A stretch of DNA of 64,000 nt from Oscillospiraceae bacterium (GTDB lineage Bacteria; Bacillota; Clostridia; Oscillospirales; Acutalibacteraceae): NCBI GenBank assembly GCA_015065685.1, contig SVPU01000001.1, positions 62,001 to 126,000 on the forward strand. The letters run 5' to 3'. The notes under the pieces are model-generated. The model worked only from the letters and a program-made list of their open reading frames with translations. It was not told the origin of the DNA and made no database searches. The translations under genes were made by a program, and so were the position numbers. This document shows positions 8,629 through 16,445 of this stretch, one piece after another (the first letter of the stretch is position 1; each line of letters opens with the position of its first letter).

Positions 8629-10470
8629 ATGTGTGGATTTACGGGATTCACGAATTTCATAAATGATGATGGCACCGTTCTTGATAAGATGATGGAGAGA
8701 ATAGCACATCGCGGCCCCGACCAAAAGGGGATGTTTGTGGATTCAAATATAGCGTTGGGTTTCAGAAGACTCAGCATTATTGACCTTAAAGATGGCAGTC
8801 AGCCAATGTTTAATGAAGATAAATCATTGGTTTTAGTTTTTAACGGTGAAATTTATAATTTTAAAGAGCTTCGTGCCGAGCTTATCGCAAATGGGCATAA
8901 ATTCCTTAACAATTCTGATAGCGAGGTTTTACTTCACGGATATGAAGAGTGGGGAACAGATTTGCTGCAGCGCCTTAGAGGAATGTTTGCGTTTGTGATT
9001 TTTAACCGCGCGGATAATTCGGTTTTCGGCGCAAGAGACATATTCGGTATAAAGCCTTTTTACTACACCTTTATGGGCGAAAGCTTTATTTTTGGCTCTG
9101 AAATAAAGGCGTTTTTAGAGCACCCCGAGTTTAAAAAGGAGCTTAACGAAGAAGCTCTGGCGCATTATCTTTCTTTTCAGTATTCAGCGGTAGAAGAAAC
9201 CTTTTTTAAAAATGTTTTCAAGCTCCCACCCGCGCATTATTTCACATTAAAAAACGGGAAAATGGAAAAGGTGCGCTATTTTAAACCTGAATTTAACGCT
9301 GTGGACGGTGTAACTGAATATTTTGCCGACCTTACTGATGCGGCGGTTAGAGAGTCGGTAAGAGCTCATAAAATTGCCGATGTTGAGGTGGGCTCATTCT
9401 TATCGTCGGGAATAGATTCCAGTTTTATAGCAGAAGCCGCTAATGTCGATAAGACCTTTACAGTGGGCTTTGCAAGCGATAAGGGAGACCGCTATAACGA
9501 GATAGGTTACGCTAAGGATTTTGCCGAAACTATTGGAGTGGAGAATATTTCCAAGGTGATAACACCCGAAGAATATTGGGAAACCTTCCCCACCATACAG
9601 TATTTTATGGATGAGCCATTGGCCGACCCCGCAGCGATTGCGCTGTATTTTGTAAGTAGGCTTGCAAGTGAGCATGTAAAGGTTGTAATGTCGGGCGAGG
9701 GCGCCGACGAGCTTTTTGGCGGATATAGAATTTATCAAGAGCCAATCACCCTAACGGCTTATGATAAATTGCCCTTTAAAGTAAGGCGTGTTGTTTCTAA
9801 AATATGCGAACACTTACCGCAAATTCACGGTATTAATTATCTCGTAAGGCGTGGTAAAACAATTGAAGAGCGGTTTATAGGAAATGCCAATATATTCACT
9901 AAAAAAGAGCGCGATAAATTGCTTAGAAGCGAAATTGCAAAAAATGCAGTAGAGCCAAGGCTTGTTTGCGAAAAGTTCTATAACGAAGTGAGCGATAAAG
10001 ACGATATTACCAAGATGCAATATCTTGATATTAATATGTGGCTTTGCGGTGATATTTTGCTGAAAGCCGATAAAACAAGTATGGCAAATTCACTGGAGTT
10101 GAGAGTGCCCTTCCTTGATAAAAAAGTGTTGGAATTAGCACTCACCTTACCGCTTAGGTGTAGAGTGGACACAAAAACCACTAAATTAGCTCTCAGAAAA
10201 GCGGCCGAGAGAACTCTGCCGCAGCGCACTGCAACAAAGGATAAGCTGGGCTTTCCGGTGCCTATCAGAGAGTGGCTCAAGCAAGAAAAGTATTACAACA
10301 TAGTTAAAGAAAAATTCATTTCAGATGTTGCAAGAGAATTTTTCAACATAGAAAAATTGATGACTTTGTTGGAGCTTCACAAATCGGGAAAGACAGATTA
10401 TTCAAGAAAAATCTGGACGGTTTACACATTCCTTGTTTGGTATGAGCAGTTTTTCATAAAGGAAACTTAA
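8629..10470 (+). CDS. asnB: Asparagine synthase (glutamine-hydrolysing)
   Basis: Makes asparagine from aspartate, glutamine and ATP in the cytoplasm. The N-terminal nucleophile is Cys2 (MCGFTGF), and HRGPDQ, RRLSIID and NGEIYNF are standard glutamine-amidotransferase motifs (residues 1-190). The synthetase half has the PP-loop SSGIDSS at about residue 260 and SGEGADELFGGY. The length of 613 residues is usual for the Firmicutes AsnB type. A GGAGGAAGC site precedes ATG 8629, and it follows the hydrolase gene by 21 bases. No peptide-maturation genes are nearby, so the biosynthetic role is the simplest reading. Confidence 0.95.
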   Translation: MCGFTGFTNFINDDGTVLDKMMERIAHRGPDQKGMFVDSNIALGFRRLSIIDLKDGSQPMFNEDKSLVLVFNGEIYNFKELRAELIANGHKFLNNSDSEVLLHGYEEWGTDLLQRLRGMFAFVIFNRADNSVFGARDIFGIKPFYYTFMGESFIFGSEIKAFLEHPEFKKELNEEALAHYLSFQYSAVEETFFKNVFKLPPAHYFTLKNGKMEKVRYFKPEFNAVDGVTEYFADLTDAAVRESVRAHKIADVEVGSFLSSGIDSSFIAEAANVDKTFTVGFASDKGDRYNEIGYAKDFAETIGVENISKVITPEEYWETFPTIQYFMDEPLADPAAIALYFVSRLASEHVKVVMSGEGADELFGGYRIYQEPITLTAYDKLPFKVRRVVSKICEHLPQIHGINYLVRRGKTIEERFIGNANIFTKKERDKLLRSEIAKNAVEPRLVCEKFYNEVSDKDDITKMQYLDINMWLCGDILLKADKTSMANSLELRVPFLDKKVLELALTLPLRCRVDTKTTKLALRKAAERTLPQRTATKDKLGFPVPIREWLKQEKYYNIVKEKFISDVAREFFNIEKLMTLLELHKSGKTDYSRKIWTVYTFLVWYEQFFIKET

Positions 10471-10522
10471 GAATTATAAACCTTTTCTTTCGGGGCATAA
10501 TACCTGTGAGGAGGTTTTAAAT

Positions 10523-10702
10523 ATGAACAATAATTCGATGTCTTTTATAAAGGGTTTGGGAGCAGGAATGATAGCGGGTGCCACCGCATTAGCAGTTGGC
10601 AAGGTTATGCTTAAAGACCACAAAAACATTTCAAAGGGCTCAACAAAGCTTATTAAATCTGTCGGCGATTTTGTTGACGGCGTTCAAACGATGTTTAAAT
10701 AA
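10523..10702 (+). CDS. Small 59-residue membrane peptide, unknown function
   Basis: A short gene with a very good ribosome site (GAGGAGG, 7 bases before ATG 10523) and its own terminator right after the stop. The product starts MNNNSMSF, has one glycine/alanine-rich hydrophobic helix (GLGAGMIAGATALAVGKVML, about residues 11-30) of the glycine-zipper kind, and then a basic and polar tail (HKNISKGSTKLIKSV). This layout is seen in YtxH-like and other small envelope peptides, but no family is claimed. It lies between asnB and the NSS transporter gene. Confidence 0.7.
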   Translation: MNNNSMSFIKGLGAGMIAGATALAVGKVMLKDHKNISKGSTKLIKSVGDFVDGVQTMFK

Positions 10703-10735
10703 AAAAGAGAGGGGCAACCCCCTTTCTCTTTTTTG
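10702..10735 (+). terminator. Intrinsic terminator after the small membrane peptide gene
   Basis: An AGAGAGGGG arm and a CCCCC-TTTCTCT arm are separated by a CAA loop and followed by TTTTTT. It begins at the stop codon and separates the asnB group from the NSS transporter gene. Confidence 0.85.
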
Positions 10736-10758
10736 AATAATAAAACGGAGGAATTTCA

Positions 10759-12126
10759 ATGCAAAGAGAAAGACTCGGAAGCCGATTAGGCTTCATACTA
10801 CTGAGCGCGGGTTGCGCAATAGGAATAGGAAATGTTTGGAAATTTCCTTATATCGCAGGTCAATATGGCGGCGCGATATTTGTACTTATTTACTTATTCT
10901 TCTTAGCGGTTATGGGTATCCCTGTTATGACAATGGAATTTGCACTCGGCCGTGCCTCACAAAAAAGCCCAGCAAAGCTCTATCAAGAATTAGAGCCAAA
11001 GGGCAGCAAATGGCATATGCACGGTTATTTGGCGGTGATAGGCAACTATCTGCTAATGATGTTTTATACAGTTGTTAGCGGCTGGATGCTTCGCTATTTT
11101 GTTGATATGGCAGGCGGAAAGTTTTCTTCGCTTACCCCAACAGGTGTTGAAACACATTTTTCCAATATGCTTTCAAAGCCCGTGGGTCTTATTATTTTCA
11201 CATTTGCAACCATAATTTTCGGCTTCGTTATTTGTTCGTTCAGCTTGCAAAAGGGACTTGAGAGAATCACAAAATATATGATGCTCGCCCTTCTTGCAAT
11301 AATGGTTATTCTTGCAATTAACAGTGTCTTTATGGAAGGCGGAGCTGAGGGACTCAAGTTTTATCTTCTTCCGAATGTTGAGAATATCAAAAAAGCGGGC
11401 TTATGGAATGTTATTGTTGCGGCAATGAATCAGGCCTTCTTTACGTTGAGTCTTGGTATAGGCTCAATGGCGATTTTCGGTAGCTATATCGGTAAAGACC
11501 GCGCACTTATGGGAGAATCGGTTAACGTTGCTTTGCTTGACACCTTTGTTGCTTTCTGCTCGGGTCTTATCATTTTCCCCGCTTGCTCAGCATTTGGTGT
11601 TGAGGTTTCGAGCGGACCGAGTCTTATATTCATAACACTTCCTAATATTTTCAACAATCTTCCCTTGGGAAGACTTTGGGGCTCCTTATTCTTTGTGTTT
11701 ATGAGCTTTGCTGCATTATCAACTGTTCTTGCAGTTTTCGAAAATATTATTTCCTGCACAATGGATTTATTTAACATAAGCCGCAAAAAAGCTTGTCTTA
11801 TAAACGGAGTACTTATGTTGGTGTTGTCTTTACCGTGCATACTCGGCTTTAACGTTCTTTCTTCTGTAACACCCTTTGGGGCAGGCAGCTCAATCATGGA
11901 TTTGGAAGACTTTGCGGTTAGCAATGTTCTTCTGCCGGTTGGCTCACTCACCTTTGTGCTTTTCTGTACCTTAAAGAAGGGCTGGGGTTGGGAAAACTTT
12001 AAGAAAGAGGCCAATACCGGTAAGGGCCTTAAGGTTCCCGAGTTTATTCGCGGCTATGTAACCTATGTTCTTCCTGTTATAATATTTATATTCTTCATTG
12101 TTGGATTATATAATTTCTTTAAATAA
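10759..12126 (+). CDS. Neurotransmitter:sodium symporter (NSS/SNF) family transporter
   Basis: Sodium-coupled uptake of an amino acid or related amine across the cytoplasmic membrane, in the LeuT/MhsT/Tyt1 family. The first helix carries the family signature GCAIGIGNVWKFPYIAGQYGG with the unwound sodium and substrate site; roughly 11-12 hydrophobic helices follow across 455 residues. Eleven helices is common in bacterial members and fits the short C-terminus here. The substrate cannot be named from sequence. A GGAGG lies 8 bases upstream of ATG 10759. It has its own terminator-bounded unit, possibly shared with the small gene at 12180. Confidence 0.92.
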   Translation: MQRERLGSRLGFILLSAGCAIGIGNVWKFPYIAGQYGGAIFVLIYLFFLAVMGIPVMTMEFALGRASQKSPAKLYQELEPKGSKWHMHGYLAVIGNYLLMMFYTVVSGWMLRYFVDMAGGKFSSLTPTGVETHFSNMLSKPVGLIIFTFATIIFGFVICSFSLQKGLERITKYMMLALLAIMVILAINSVFMEGGAEGLKFYLLPNVENIKKAGLWNVIVAAMNQAFFTLSLGIGSMAIFGSYIGKDRALMGESVNVALLDTFVAFCSGLIIFPACSAFGVEVSSGPSLIFITLPNIFNNLPLGRLWGSLFFVFMSFAALSTVLAVFENIISCTMDLFNISRKKACLINGVLMLVLSLPCILGFNVLSSVTPFGAGSSIMDLEDFAVSNVLLPVGSLTFVLFCTLKKGWGWENFKKEANTGKGLKVPEFIRGYVTYVLPVIIFIFFIVGLYNFFK

Positions 12127-12179
12127 TTAACACTAAGGCAAATTTATCATAATATGTAAGTGAAATCGGAGTGTTATGA

Positions 12180-12515
12180 ATGAAATATAATTTGCCACAG
12201 AGGATTACAAGCGAAAAAGATTTAAGTGTTTATGAAGAGTATCTCAAATGTGATTTGAAAAAATCGGGGTTTGGCAGTGCTGATATCCGAGACTTAGATT
12301 TTAATATGTATCTTAATGCTCAAAAGAACAAATTCGCAAGGGTGGAAATTTGTGTTGGAAGCCTTTTGCAAACTAAAACAGGTGTTATCTTTGCTGTTGG
12401 TTCGGATTATATCGTGCTAAAACAGAATAACGGGTGTGAAACCGCAATACCCTTCGCGGCAATAAGGGCTTTAACGATAACGCAAGCAAGATATTCTCGC
12501 AAAACGCAAATTTAA
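12180..12515 (+). CDS. Hypothetical 111-residue protein with a possible Sm-like beta core
   Basis: The family was not recognised. The N-terminal half is charged and helical. The C-terminal half (about 58-100) reads as a short strand-rich module: GSLLQTKTGVIFAVGSDYIVLKQ followed after a turn by ETAIPFAAIRALTI. This 'modify, expose, permit-in-place' pattern resembles small Sm-like barrels such as DUF2642/YuzF spore-coat proteins, but that is a weak resemblance. The ATG at 12180 follows a GGAG site, and a terminator follows the stop. Confidence 0.6.
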   Translation: MKYNLPQRITSEKDLSVYEEYLKCDLKKSGFGSADIRDLDFNMYLNAQKNKFARVEICVGSLLQTKTGVIFAVGSDYIVLKQNNGCETAIPFAAIRALTITQARYSRKTQI

Positions 12516-12524
12516 TTAATAAAA

Positions 12525-12566
12525 AGAACCTACCGCATAATAAATTTACGGTAGGCTCTTTTTTTG
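12525..12566 (+). terminator. Intrinsic terminator after the 111-residue protein gene
   Basis: Arms AGAACCTACCG and CGGTAGGCTCT enclose an AT-rich loop and are followed by TTTTTTT. It lies between this gene and the convergent M23 gene and may serve both. Confidence 0.85.
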
Positions 12567-12593
12567 CCCCTAAACGATGATTTCGAGGGCGGG

Positions 12594-13298
12594 TTATTCA
12601 AGACCTAATGCTTTTAAAGGATCTGCGTGCTTGCCTGACACAAAAACCTCAATGTGAACATGACTTTTATCGTTGCACTCAGAGGGAATGGTGCCAACGG
12701 TGCCGATTATATCGCCAAGCTGCACCGTATCTCCTGCGCTAACATTTATTTTTTCGAGTGAGGCGTATTTCACAATTATTTTGTTTCCATGGTCAATGGT
12801 AACAACATTACCGAGCGCGGTGTTTAGTTCAATGTTCGAGACTGTGCCATCGGCACAAGCGTGAAGTTTAGACTTAAGCTCACATGCAATGTCAATGCCT
12901 TGGTGGAGCCGCATATCGCCGTAGGTTGCGGAATATTGCAGGGCATCGCTGCTGCTGTGCTTTAAAATTTCGCCTTGAACAGGAAGAGCAAAAACAGCCT
13001 TTTTTGGAGCCTCGGTTTTGGCGGGCTCTGATGAATAGGGAACCTGTGAAACCTTTTCCTCGGTTTCTTCCACAGCATCTTGCGGCTCTGATTCGGGGAT
13101 ATTTTCAGTATATGATGGTGTTTTGTCCTTATATTCTGAATTTTCATTTTTACTCTTAATATCGCCGTTATCGGCAATATTTGAAAGAGCAAACCAACTT
13201 GCTCCCCCTAACAACAAAATGCAGCAGGCAATAACAATATAAAAACCGGTGCCGAATTTAGGCTTCGGCCTAGTTTCAGTAAATTTCAAATTAATCAT
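12594..13298 (-). CDS. Membrane-anchored M23 (LytM/SpoIIQ-like) peptidase
   Basis: A 234-residue protein with one N-terminal membrane helix (about 18-38), a long acidic, Ser/Pro-rich linker (40-95) and a C-terminal M23 domain. Zinc-site motifs are intact: LHQGIDI (HxxxD) and HVHIEV (HxH). The architecture matches SpoIIQ, the forespore protein that pairs with SpoIIIAH; Bacillus SpoIIQ has lost catalytic residues, while clostridial ones often keep them. The start at 13298 follows a GAAAGG site on the minus strand. An envelope-remodelling endopeptidase unrelated to sporulation is also possible. Confidence 0.82.
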   Translation of the reverse strand: MINLKFTETRPKPKFGTGFYIVIACCILLLGGASWFALSNIADNGDIKSKNENSEYKDKTPSYTENIPESEPQDAVEETEEKVSQVPYSSEPAKTEAPKKAVFALPVQGEILKHSSSDALQYSATYGDMRLHQGIDIACELKSKLHACADGTVSNIELNTALGNVVTIDHGNKIIVKYASLEKINVSAGDTVQLGDIIGTVGTIPSECNDKSHVHIEVFVSGKHADPLKALGLE

Positions 13299-13409
13299 TC
13301 CTTTCGTTTTTATTATTGGCCAAAATACAAACTATATTCTTTTTTGAAAATTAAAAAAATGTTCACAAAAAATATATATAACCGAAAAGAATTTATATTA
13401 TTATCGATA

Positions 13410-13514
13410 TGTACCTAAGGGAGCCGCACCCCAAGGTATAATTTCTCTTGAATGAGAAATTCTCTCCTCAAACCCCTTAAAGCGAAAAGGAACCATTTTA
13501 ATGGTTCCTTTTCG
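13410..13514 (+). ncRNA. Candidate structured C-rich small RNA
   Basis: No plus-strand reading frame uses this stretch, yet it folds well. Hairpin 1 pairs TGTACCT (13410-13416) with AGGTATA (13434-13440) and has an inner GGG/CCC stem. Hairpin 2 pairs ATTTCTC (13441-13447) with GAGAAAT (13454-13460). A C-rich single-stranded segment (TCTCTCCTC and ACCCC, 13461-13478) follows, then the palindromic hairpin 13483-13514. CUCUCCUC is complementary to Shine-Dalgarno sequences, as in trans-acting small RNAs such as the RsaE/RoxS group. It is not the leader of the next plus-strand gene, which has its own promoter. Strand and function are inferred. Confidence 0.5.
13483..13514. terminator. Symmetric intrinsic terminator
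   Basis: A near-perfect palindrome, CGAAAAGGAACCATT with AATGGTTCCTTTTCG. The A- and T-runs within the arms make it usable from both strands: for the candidate small RNA (plus) and the PqqD-like gene (minus) ending at 13522. Confidence 0.75.
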
Positions 13515-13521
13515 TGCTTTA

Positions 13522-13785
13522 TTATTCTAAAATATCATTTTCTCTCATCGTGCGGATAAAAATATCAATATCAGAAAGTGCAAGAATCACGGATAAATCA
13601 AATTCCTTCATTAAAGCATCAAGCATATCGCTTTTGCTCACATCGTTTTCTTTTAATAGTTTCCAAAGAAAAACCGAGGTATCTGTTAAAACAATAGTGT
13701 TAAGAGGCTTTTTTTGAGGTTTTTTTGTGATAACAATATTTTGTCCCGAGCTCTTTATCAGAGAGAATTCATTTTTAATTTTCAA
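13522..13785 (-). CDS. PqqD-like stand-alone RiPP-recognition-element protein
   Basis: An 87-residue protein that matches the PqqD fold as a whole: two N-terminal strands (FSLIKSSGQNIVIT), then LNTIVLTDTSVFLWKLL, the helical segment SKSDMLDALMKEFDLS and the closing helix DIDIFIRTMRENDILE. PqqD-type domains bind leader peptides of ribosomally made peptides and hand them to a radical SAM or other maturase. No maturase, precursor or exporter was seen within the window, so its partner is elsewhere or its role differs. Similar orphan PqqD proteins are common in Clostridia. It is transcribed divergently from the gene at 13894. Confidence 0.8.
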   Translation of the reverse strand: MKIKNEFSLIKSSGQNIVITKKPQKKPLNTIVLTDTSVFLWKLLKENDVSKSDMLDALMKEFDLSVILALSDIDIFIRTMRENDILE

Positions 13786-13813
13786 ATTGACACCTCACTT
13801 CAAAGAAATTATA

Positions 13814-13842
13814 TTGCAAGAAAACAGTATATAGTGTATAAT
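13814..13842 (+). promoter_or_regulatory. Sigma-A promoter for the membrane protein at 13894
   Basis: TTGCAA (13814-13819), a 17-base spacer and TATAAT (13837-13842). It is about 50 bases before the start codon. Confidence 0.75.
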
Positions 13843-13893
13843 ATAAATACCGTAGTAAATTATATTTATTATTATTTTTGGAGAGTTATGACA

Positions 13894-14397
13894 ATGGATA
13901 CTTTTTTTGAACAGATAGTGAAAATCAAGGCGGACGGAAAGTATTTTATAAAGGTTGCGGCGATATGGATTTTAGCCGTTGCTTTGTGCGTTTTTATATT
14001 CCCACTTTTAGGAACATTTTCTGTTTTGGCTTGTTTCGGAATTATCTATCTGGCTTATAGATTAAGTTCACAGCTTAATATTGAATATGAGTATATTATT
14101 ACCAATGGAATTTTGGATATTGATAAAATAATAAATAAAAGCTCAAGAAAGAGAGAGCTTTCAATTGATCTTTCTAAAACAACAAGAATTGAAAAATTTA
14201 GTCAGAGTTTAATTTCAAATGTTGATAAACAAAAAAGAGTGGTTGCTTGTGATGAGGGCGACCCTAATGCTTATCTTTTGGTTTGTGAGCGTGAAGGCAA
14301 GGGAACATATTATCTTGTTTTCGCACCCGACCAGAAAATGCAATCGGCAATAGTTAAGTTTGTGCCGAAATTTATTTCAAACAGTGCATTTAAATAA
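13894..14397 (+). CDS. Small membrane protein, DUF6106-like
   Basis: Start ATG 13894 is preferred (GGAGAG 8 bases upstream; promoter at 13814), giving 167 residues beginning MDTFFEQIVKIKADGK. An ATG at 13888 is too close to the ribosome site, and the open frame farther upstream precedes the promoter. Two adjacent membrane helices (about 23-60) are followed by a cytoplasmic domain with a pleckstrin-like strand pattern (EYEYIITNGILDIDKIINKS, then a Cys/Glu-rich segment). The N-terminus resembles the uncharacterised DUF6106 family of Clostridia. Function unknown. It precedes nnr by 20 bases and is probably cotranscribed. Confidence 0.72.
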   Translation: MDTFFEQIVKIKADGKYFIKVAAIWILAVALCVFIFPLLGTFSVLACFGIIYLAYRLSSQLNIEYEYIITNGILDIDKIINKSSRKRELSIDLSKTTRIEKFSQSLISNVDKQKRVVACDEGDPNAYLLVCEREGKGTYYLVFAPDQKMQSAIVKFVPKFISNSAFK

Positions 14398-14417
14398 AAA
14401 CGAAAGGTTGTGCCGCA

Positions 14418-15866
14418 ATGATGGTGTTGACTAAGGCTTTAATAAAAGAGTCGGAAGAAAACGCTGTAAAAAGCGGCGCTTTTTCTTTTCTTAAACTTAT
14501 GAAAACCGCAGGGGAAACTGCGGCGGAAAAAATTGCGGATTTAACCGAGATTAAGGCCAAAAAAATTGCGGTTGTTTGCGGCAACGGTAACAACGGGGGA
14601 GATGGTTTTGTTATCGCAAGCCGCTTAGCAAAATTAGGCGGCAGAGTTTCGGTTATAATGCCTTTGGGAAAACCGCTCACAGAGAACGCAAAATTTTATT
14701 TTGAGAGCCTGCAAAATGTGAATATAACTGATTCTCTTGAGGAAAGCTACGATATTATAATTGATGCGGTTTTTGGAATTGGCCTTAACCGCGAGCTTGA
14801 TGAGAATATTTTACAACTTTTCGAAAAAATCAATTCTACCGCCGCCCTTAAAATCGCAATAGATATCCCGAGTGGAGTTGAGGCGGATACCGGCAGAGTT
14901 TTAGGCGAAGCTATAATGTGTGATTACACAATAACCTTTATAGCACTAAAGCCTTGCTTTGTTTTGCCCGAGGGTTCGGATTATTGCGGCAAGGTGATTG
15001 TGGCAGATATTGGTGTGAATACGGCGGATTTTTCTTATAAAACGATAGAAAAACCTCAATTTCCTAAAAGAAGACATAATTCGCACAAGGGCACCTTTGG
15101 CACGGCGCTTATGTTTTGCGGTAGCTACGGAATGGCAGGTGCTGCAATTTTGGCAACAAGAGCAGCGCTCGCGAGCGGTGTTGGAATAGCAAAATGTGTG
15201 GTTTGTGATGGAATTTATGACATCCTCACCCGCGCAATACCCGAGGCGGTTTGTCTGCCCGTGGTTCAAGATGAAAGCGGAACATATAAAGCTGATACAA
15301 TAGATTATGAAAAAGCGTTTAAAAAGGTTACGGCGGTGCTTATCGGTTGCGGAATGGCACAAAGCGATAACACAAGAAAGGTGCTCCGGTGTGTCGCCGA
15401 AAAAAGTGATGTGCCGATTATTATTGATGCGGATGGCATAAATTTGTTGGCAGACAGCATAGATATATTAAGGGAATGTAAGGCTCCTGTAATTATCACA
15501 CCTCACCCTGCCGAAATGGCAAGACTTTGCAAATGCAGTACAGCCGAAATTGAGCAAAACCGCATTTATTATGCCCAAAAATTTGCAATTGATTATAACT
15601 GCACTGTTGTGCTTAAGGGCGCAAACACAATTGTTGCCACAAATAAGGGCGAAATTTTCTTTAATCTCACAGGTAATCCCGGAATGGCAACGGGCGGTAG
15701 CGGAGATGTGCTTTCGGGCATAATGGTTTCTCTGCTTGCTCAAGGTTTTGTGCCCGAAGATGCCGCAAAGGCGGCGGTTTATCTTCACGGCGAAGCGGGA
15801 GATAGGGCAGCTCTCAAAAAGGGCGAGCGCGCAATGCTGCCGAGTGATATAATCAAGGAGCTTTAA
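14418..15866 (+). CDS. nnr: Bifunctional NAD(P)HX epimerase / ADP-dependent dehydratase
   Basis: Repairs hydrated NADH and NADPH. The N-terminal epimerase (YjeF_N, about 1-210) has the nucleotide loop GNGNNGGDGFV and a DAVFGIGLNRELD segment. The C-terminal dehydratase (215-482) starts at the HKGTFGTALMFCGSYGMAGA motif and has GNPGMATGGSGDVLSGI, the ribokinase-like active site with catalytic Asp. At 482 residues it is full length. Two consecutive ATGs (14418, 14421) are possible starts behind AAAGG. Confidence 0.94.
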   Translation: MMVLTKALIKESEENAVKSGAFSFLKLMKTAGETAAEKIADLTEIKAKKIAVVCGNGNNGGDGFVIASRLAKLGGRVSVIMPLGKPLTENAKFYFESLQNVNITDSLEESYDIIIDAVFGIGLNRELDENILQLFEKINSTAALKIAIDIPSGVEADTGRVLGEAIMCDYTITFIALKPCFVLPEGSDYCGKVIVADIGVNTADFSYKTIEKPQFPKRRHNSHKGTFGTALMFCGSYGMAGAAILATRAALASGVGIAKCVVCDGIYDILTRAIPEAVCLPVVQDESGTYKADTIDYEKAFKKVTAVLIGCGMAQSDNTRKVLRCVAEKSDVPIIIDADGINLLADSIDILRECKAPVIITPHPAEMARLCKCSTAEIEQNRIYYAQKFAIDYNCTVVLKGANTIVATNKGEIFFNLTGNPGMATGGSGDVLSGIMVSLLAQGFVPEDAAKAAVYLHGEAGDRAALKKGERAMLPSDIIKEL

Positions 15867-15894
15867 ATCGTATTCTTAAAGGGAAGAACGAATT

Positions 15895-16416
15895 TTGAAA
15901 AAAGCTCTCTGTGTTATATTTTGTTTTTTATTTTTGTTTTTATCTTTATCCTTATCTTCTTGTAATAATAAAAGCCCCGGTGTAACAGCGATTGCCTCGG
16001 GACTTTCTTTTTCTGCCCAAATAAACGATAACGGGCTTTGTTATACTCTTTATGTTGAAATTGATGAAAAAAACAACACCGAAAATGAGATTATTTCAGA
16101 TTCTTCCTTAAAGGGAATGAAAATCATCTTTAACGAGAGCGACACAGTAATAAATTATAAGGAACTCGAAATAGCACCTGAATGGTTGCCTCAAAATATG
16201 CACTTAGATTTTATACATTCTGTGTTTTACGATATAAAACAAAAACAACAAAATCCCGAGTTAAAAAACGGGGAATATGTGATAGAGGGCAAAACCGAAA
16301 AATATGATTATAGGCTTTTATTGGGCGGCAGCGGTTTGCCCATTAAAATTGAAGATAAAAGTAATTCAATATCGGTAGTAATAAAAGACGCCAAAATAAA
16401 AAAAGGAGCAGAGTGA
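15895..16416 (+). CDS. Hypothetical lipoprotein
   Basis: A TTG start behind GGGAAG gives 173 residues. The N-terminus is a lipoprotein signal peptide (MKKALC, a long Phe/Leu core, lipobox LSSC with Cys23). The mature part is mixed alpha/beta with no recognised motif; its layout (EYVIEGKTEKYDYRLLLGGSGLPIKIE) suggests a lipid- or peptide-binding sandwich, but no family is claimed. It follows nnr by 28 bases and ends at a strong terminator. Confidence 0.7.
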   Translation: MKKALCVIFCFLFLFLSLSLSSCNNKSPGVTAIASGLSFSAQINDNGLCYTLYVEIDEKNNTENEIISDSSLKGMKIIFNESDTVINYKELEIAPEWLPQNMHLDFIHSVFYDIKQKQQNPELKNGEYVIEGKTEKYDYRLLLGGSGLPIKIEDKSNSISVVIKDAKIKKGAE

Positions 16417-16431
16417 ATTAACTCTGCTCCT
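16404..16431. terminator. Intrinsic terminator between lipoprotein and thiN genes
   Basis: An 11-bp perfect stem (AGGAGCAGAGT with ACTCTGCTCCT, 6-base loop) overlaps the lipoprotein stop and is followed by a T-rich tail. It lies between convergent genes. Confidence 0.8.
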
Positions 16432-16445
16432 ACATTTATTTTAAG

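Noticed and set aside
8629..10470. AsnB-like protein considered as a lasso-peptide cyclase or antibiotic enzyme, given the PqqD-like protein at 13522.
   Set aside because: It has the full Cys2 glutaminase domain and canonical length, with no precursor or transglutaminase-like protease nearby.
13410..13514. Considered as a riboswitch or T-box leader.
   Set aside because: No remembered aptamer core is seen, and there is no plus-strand gene directly behind it; the next plus gene has its own promoter.
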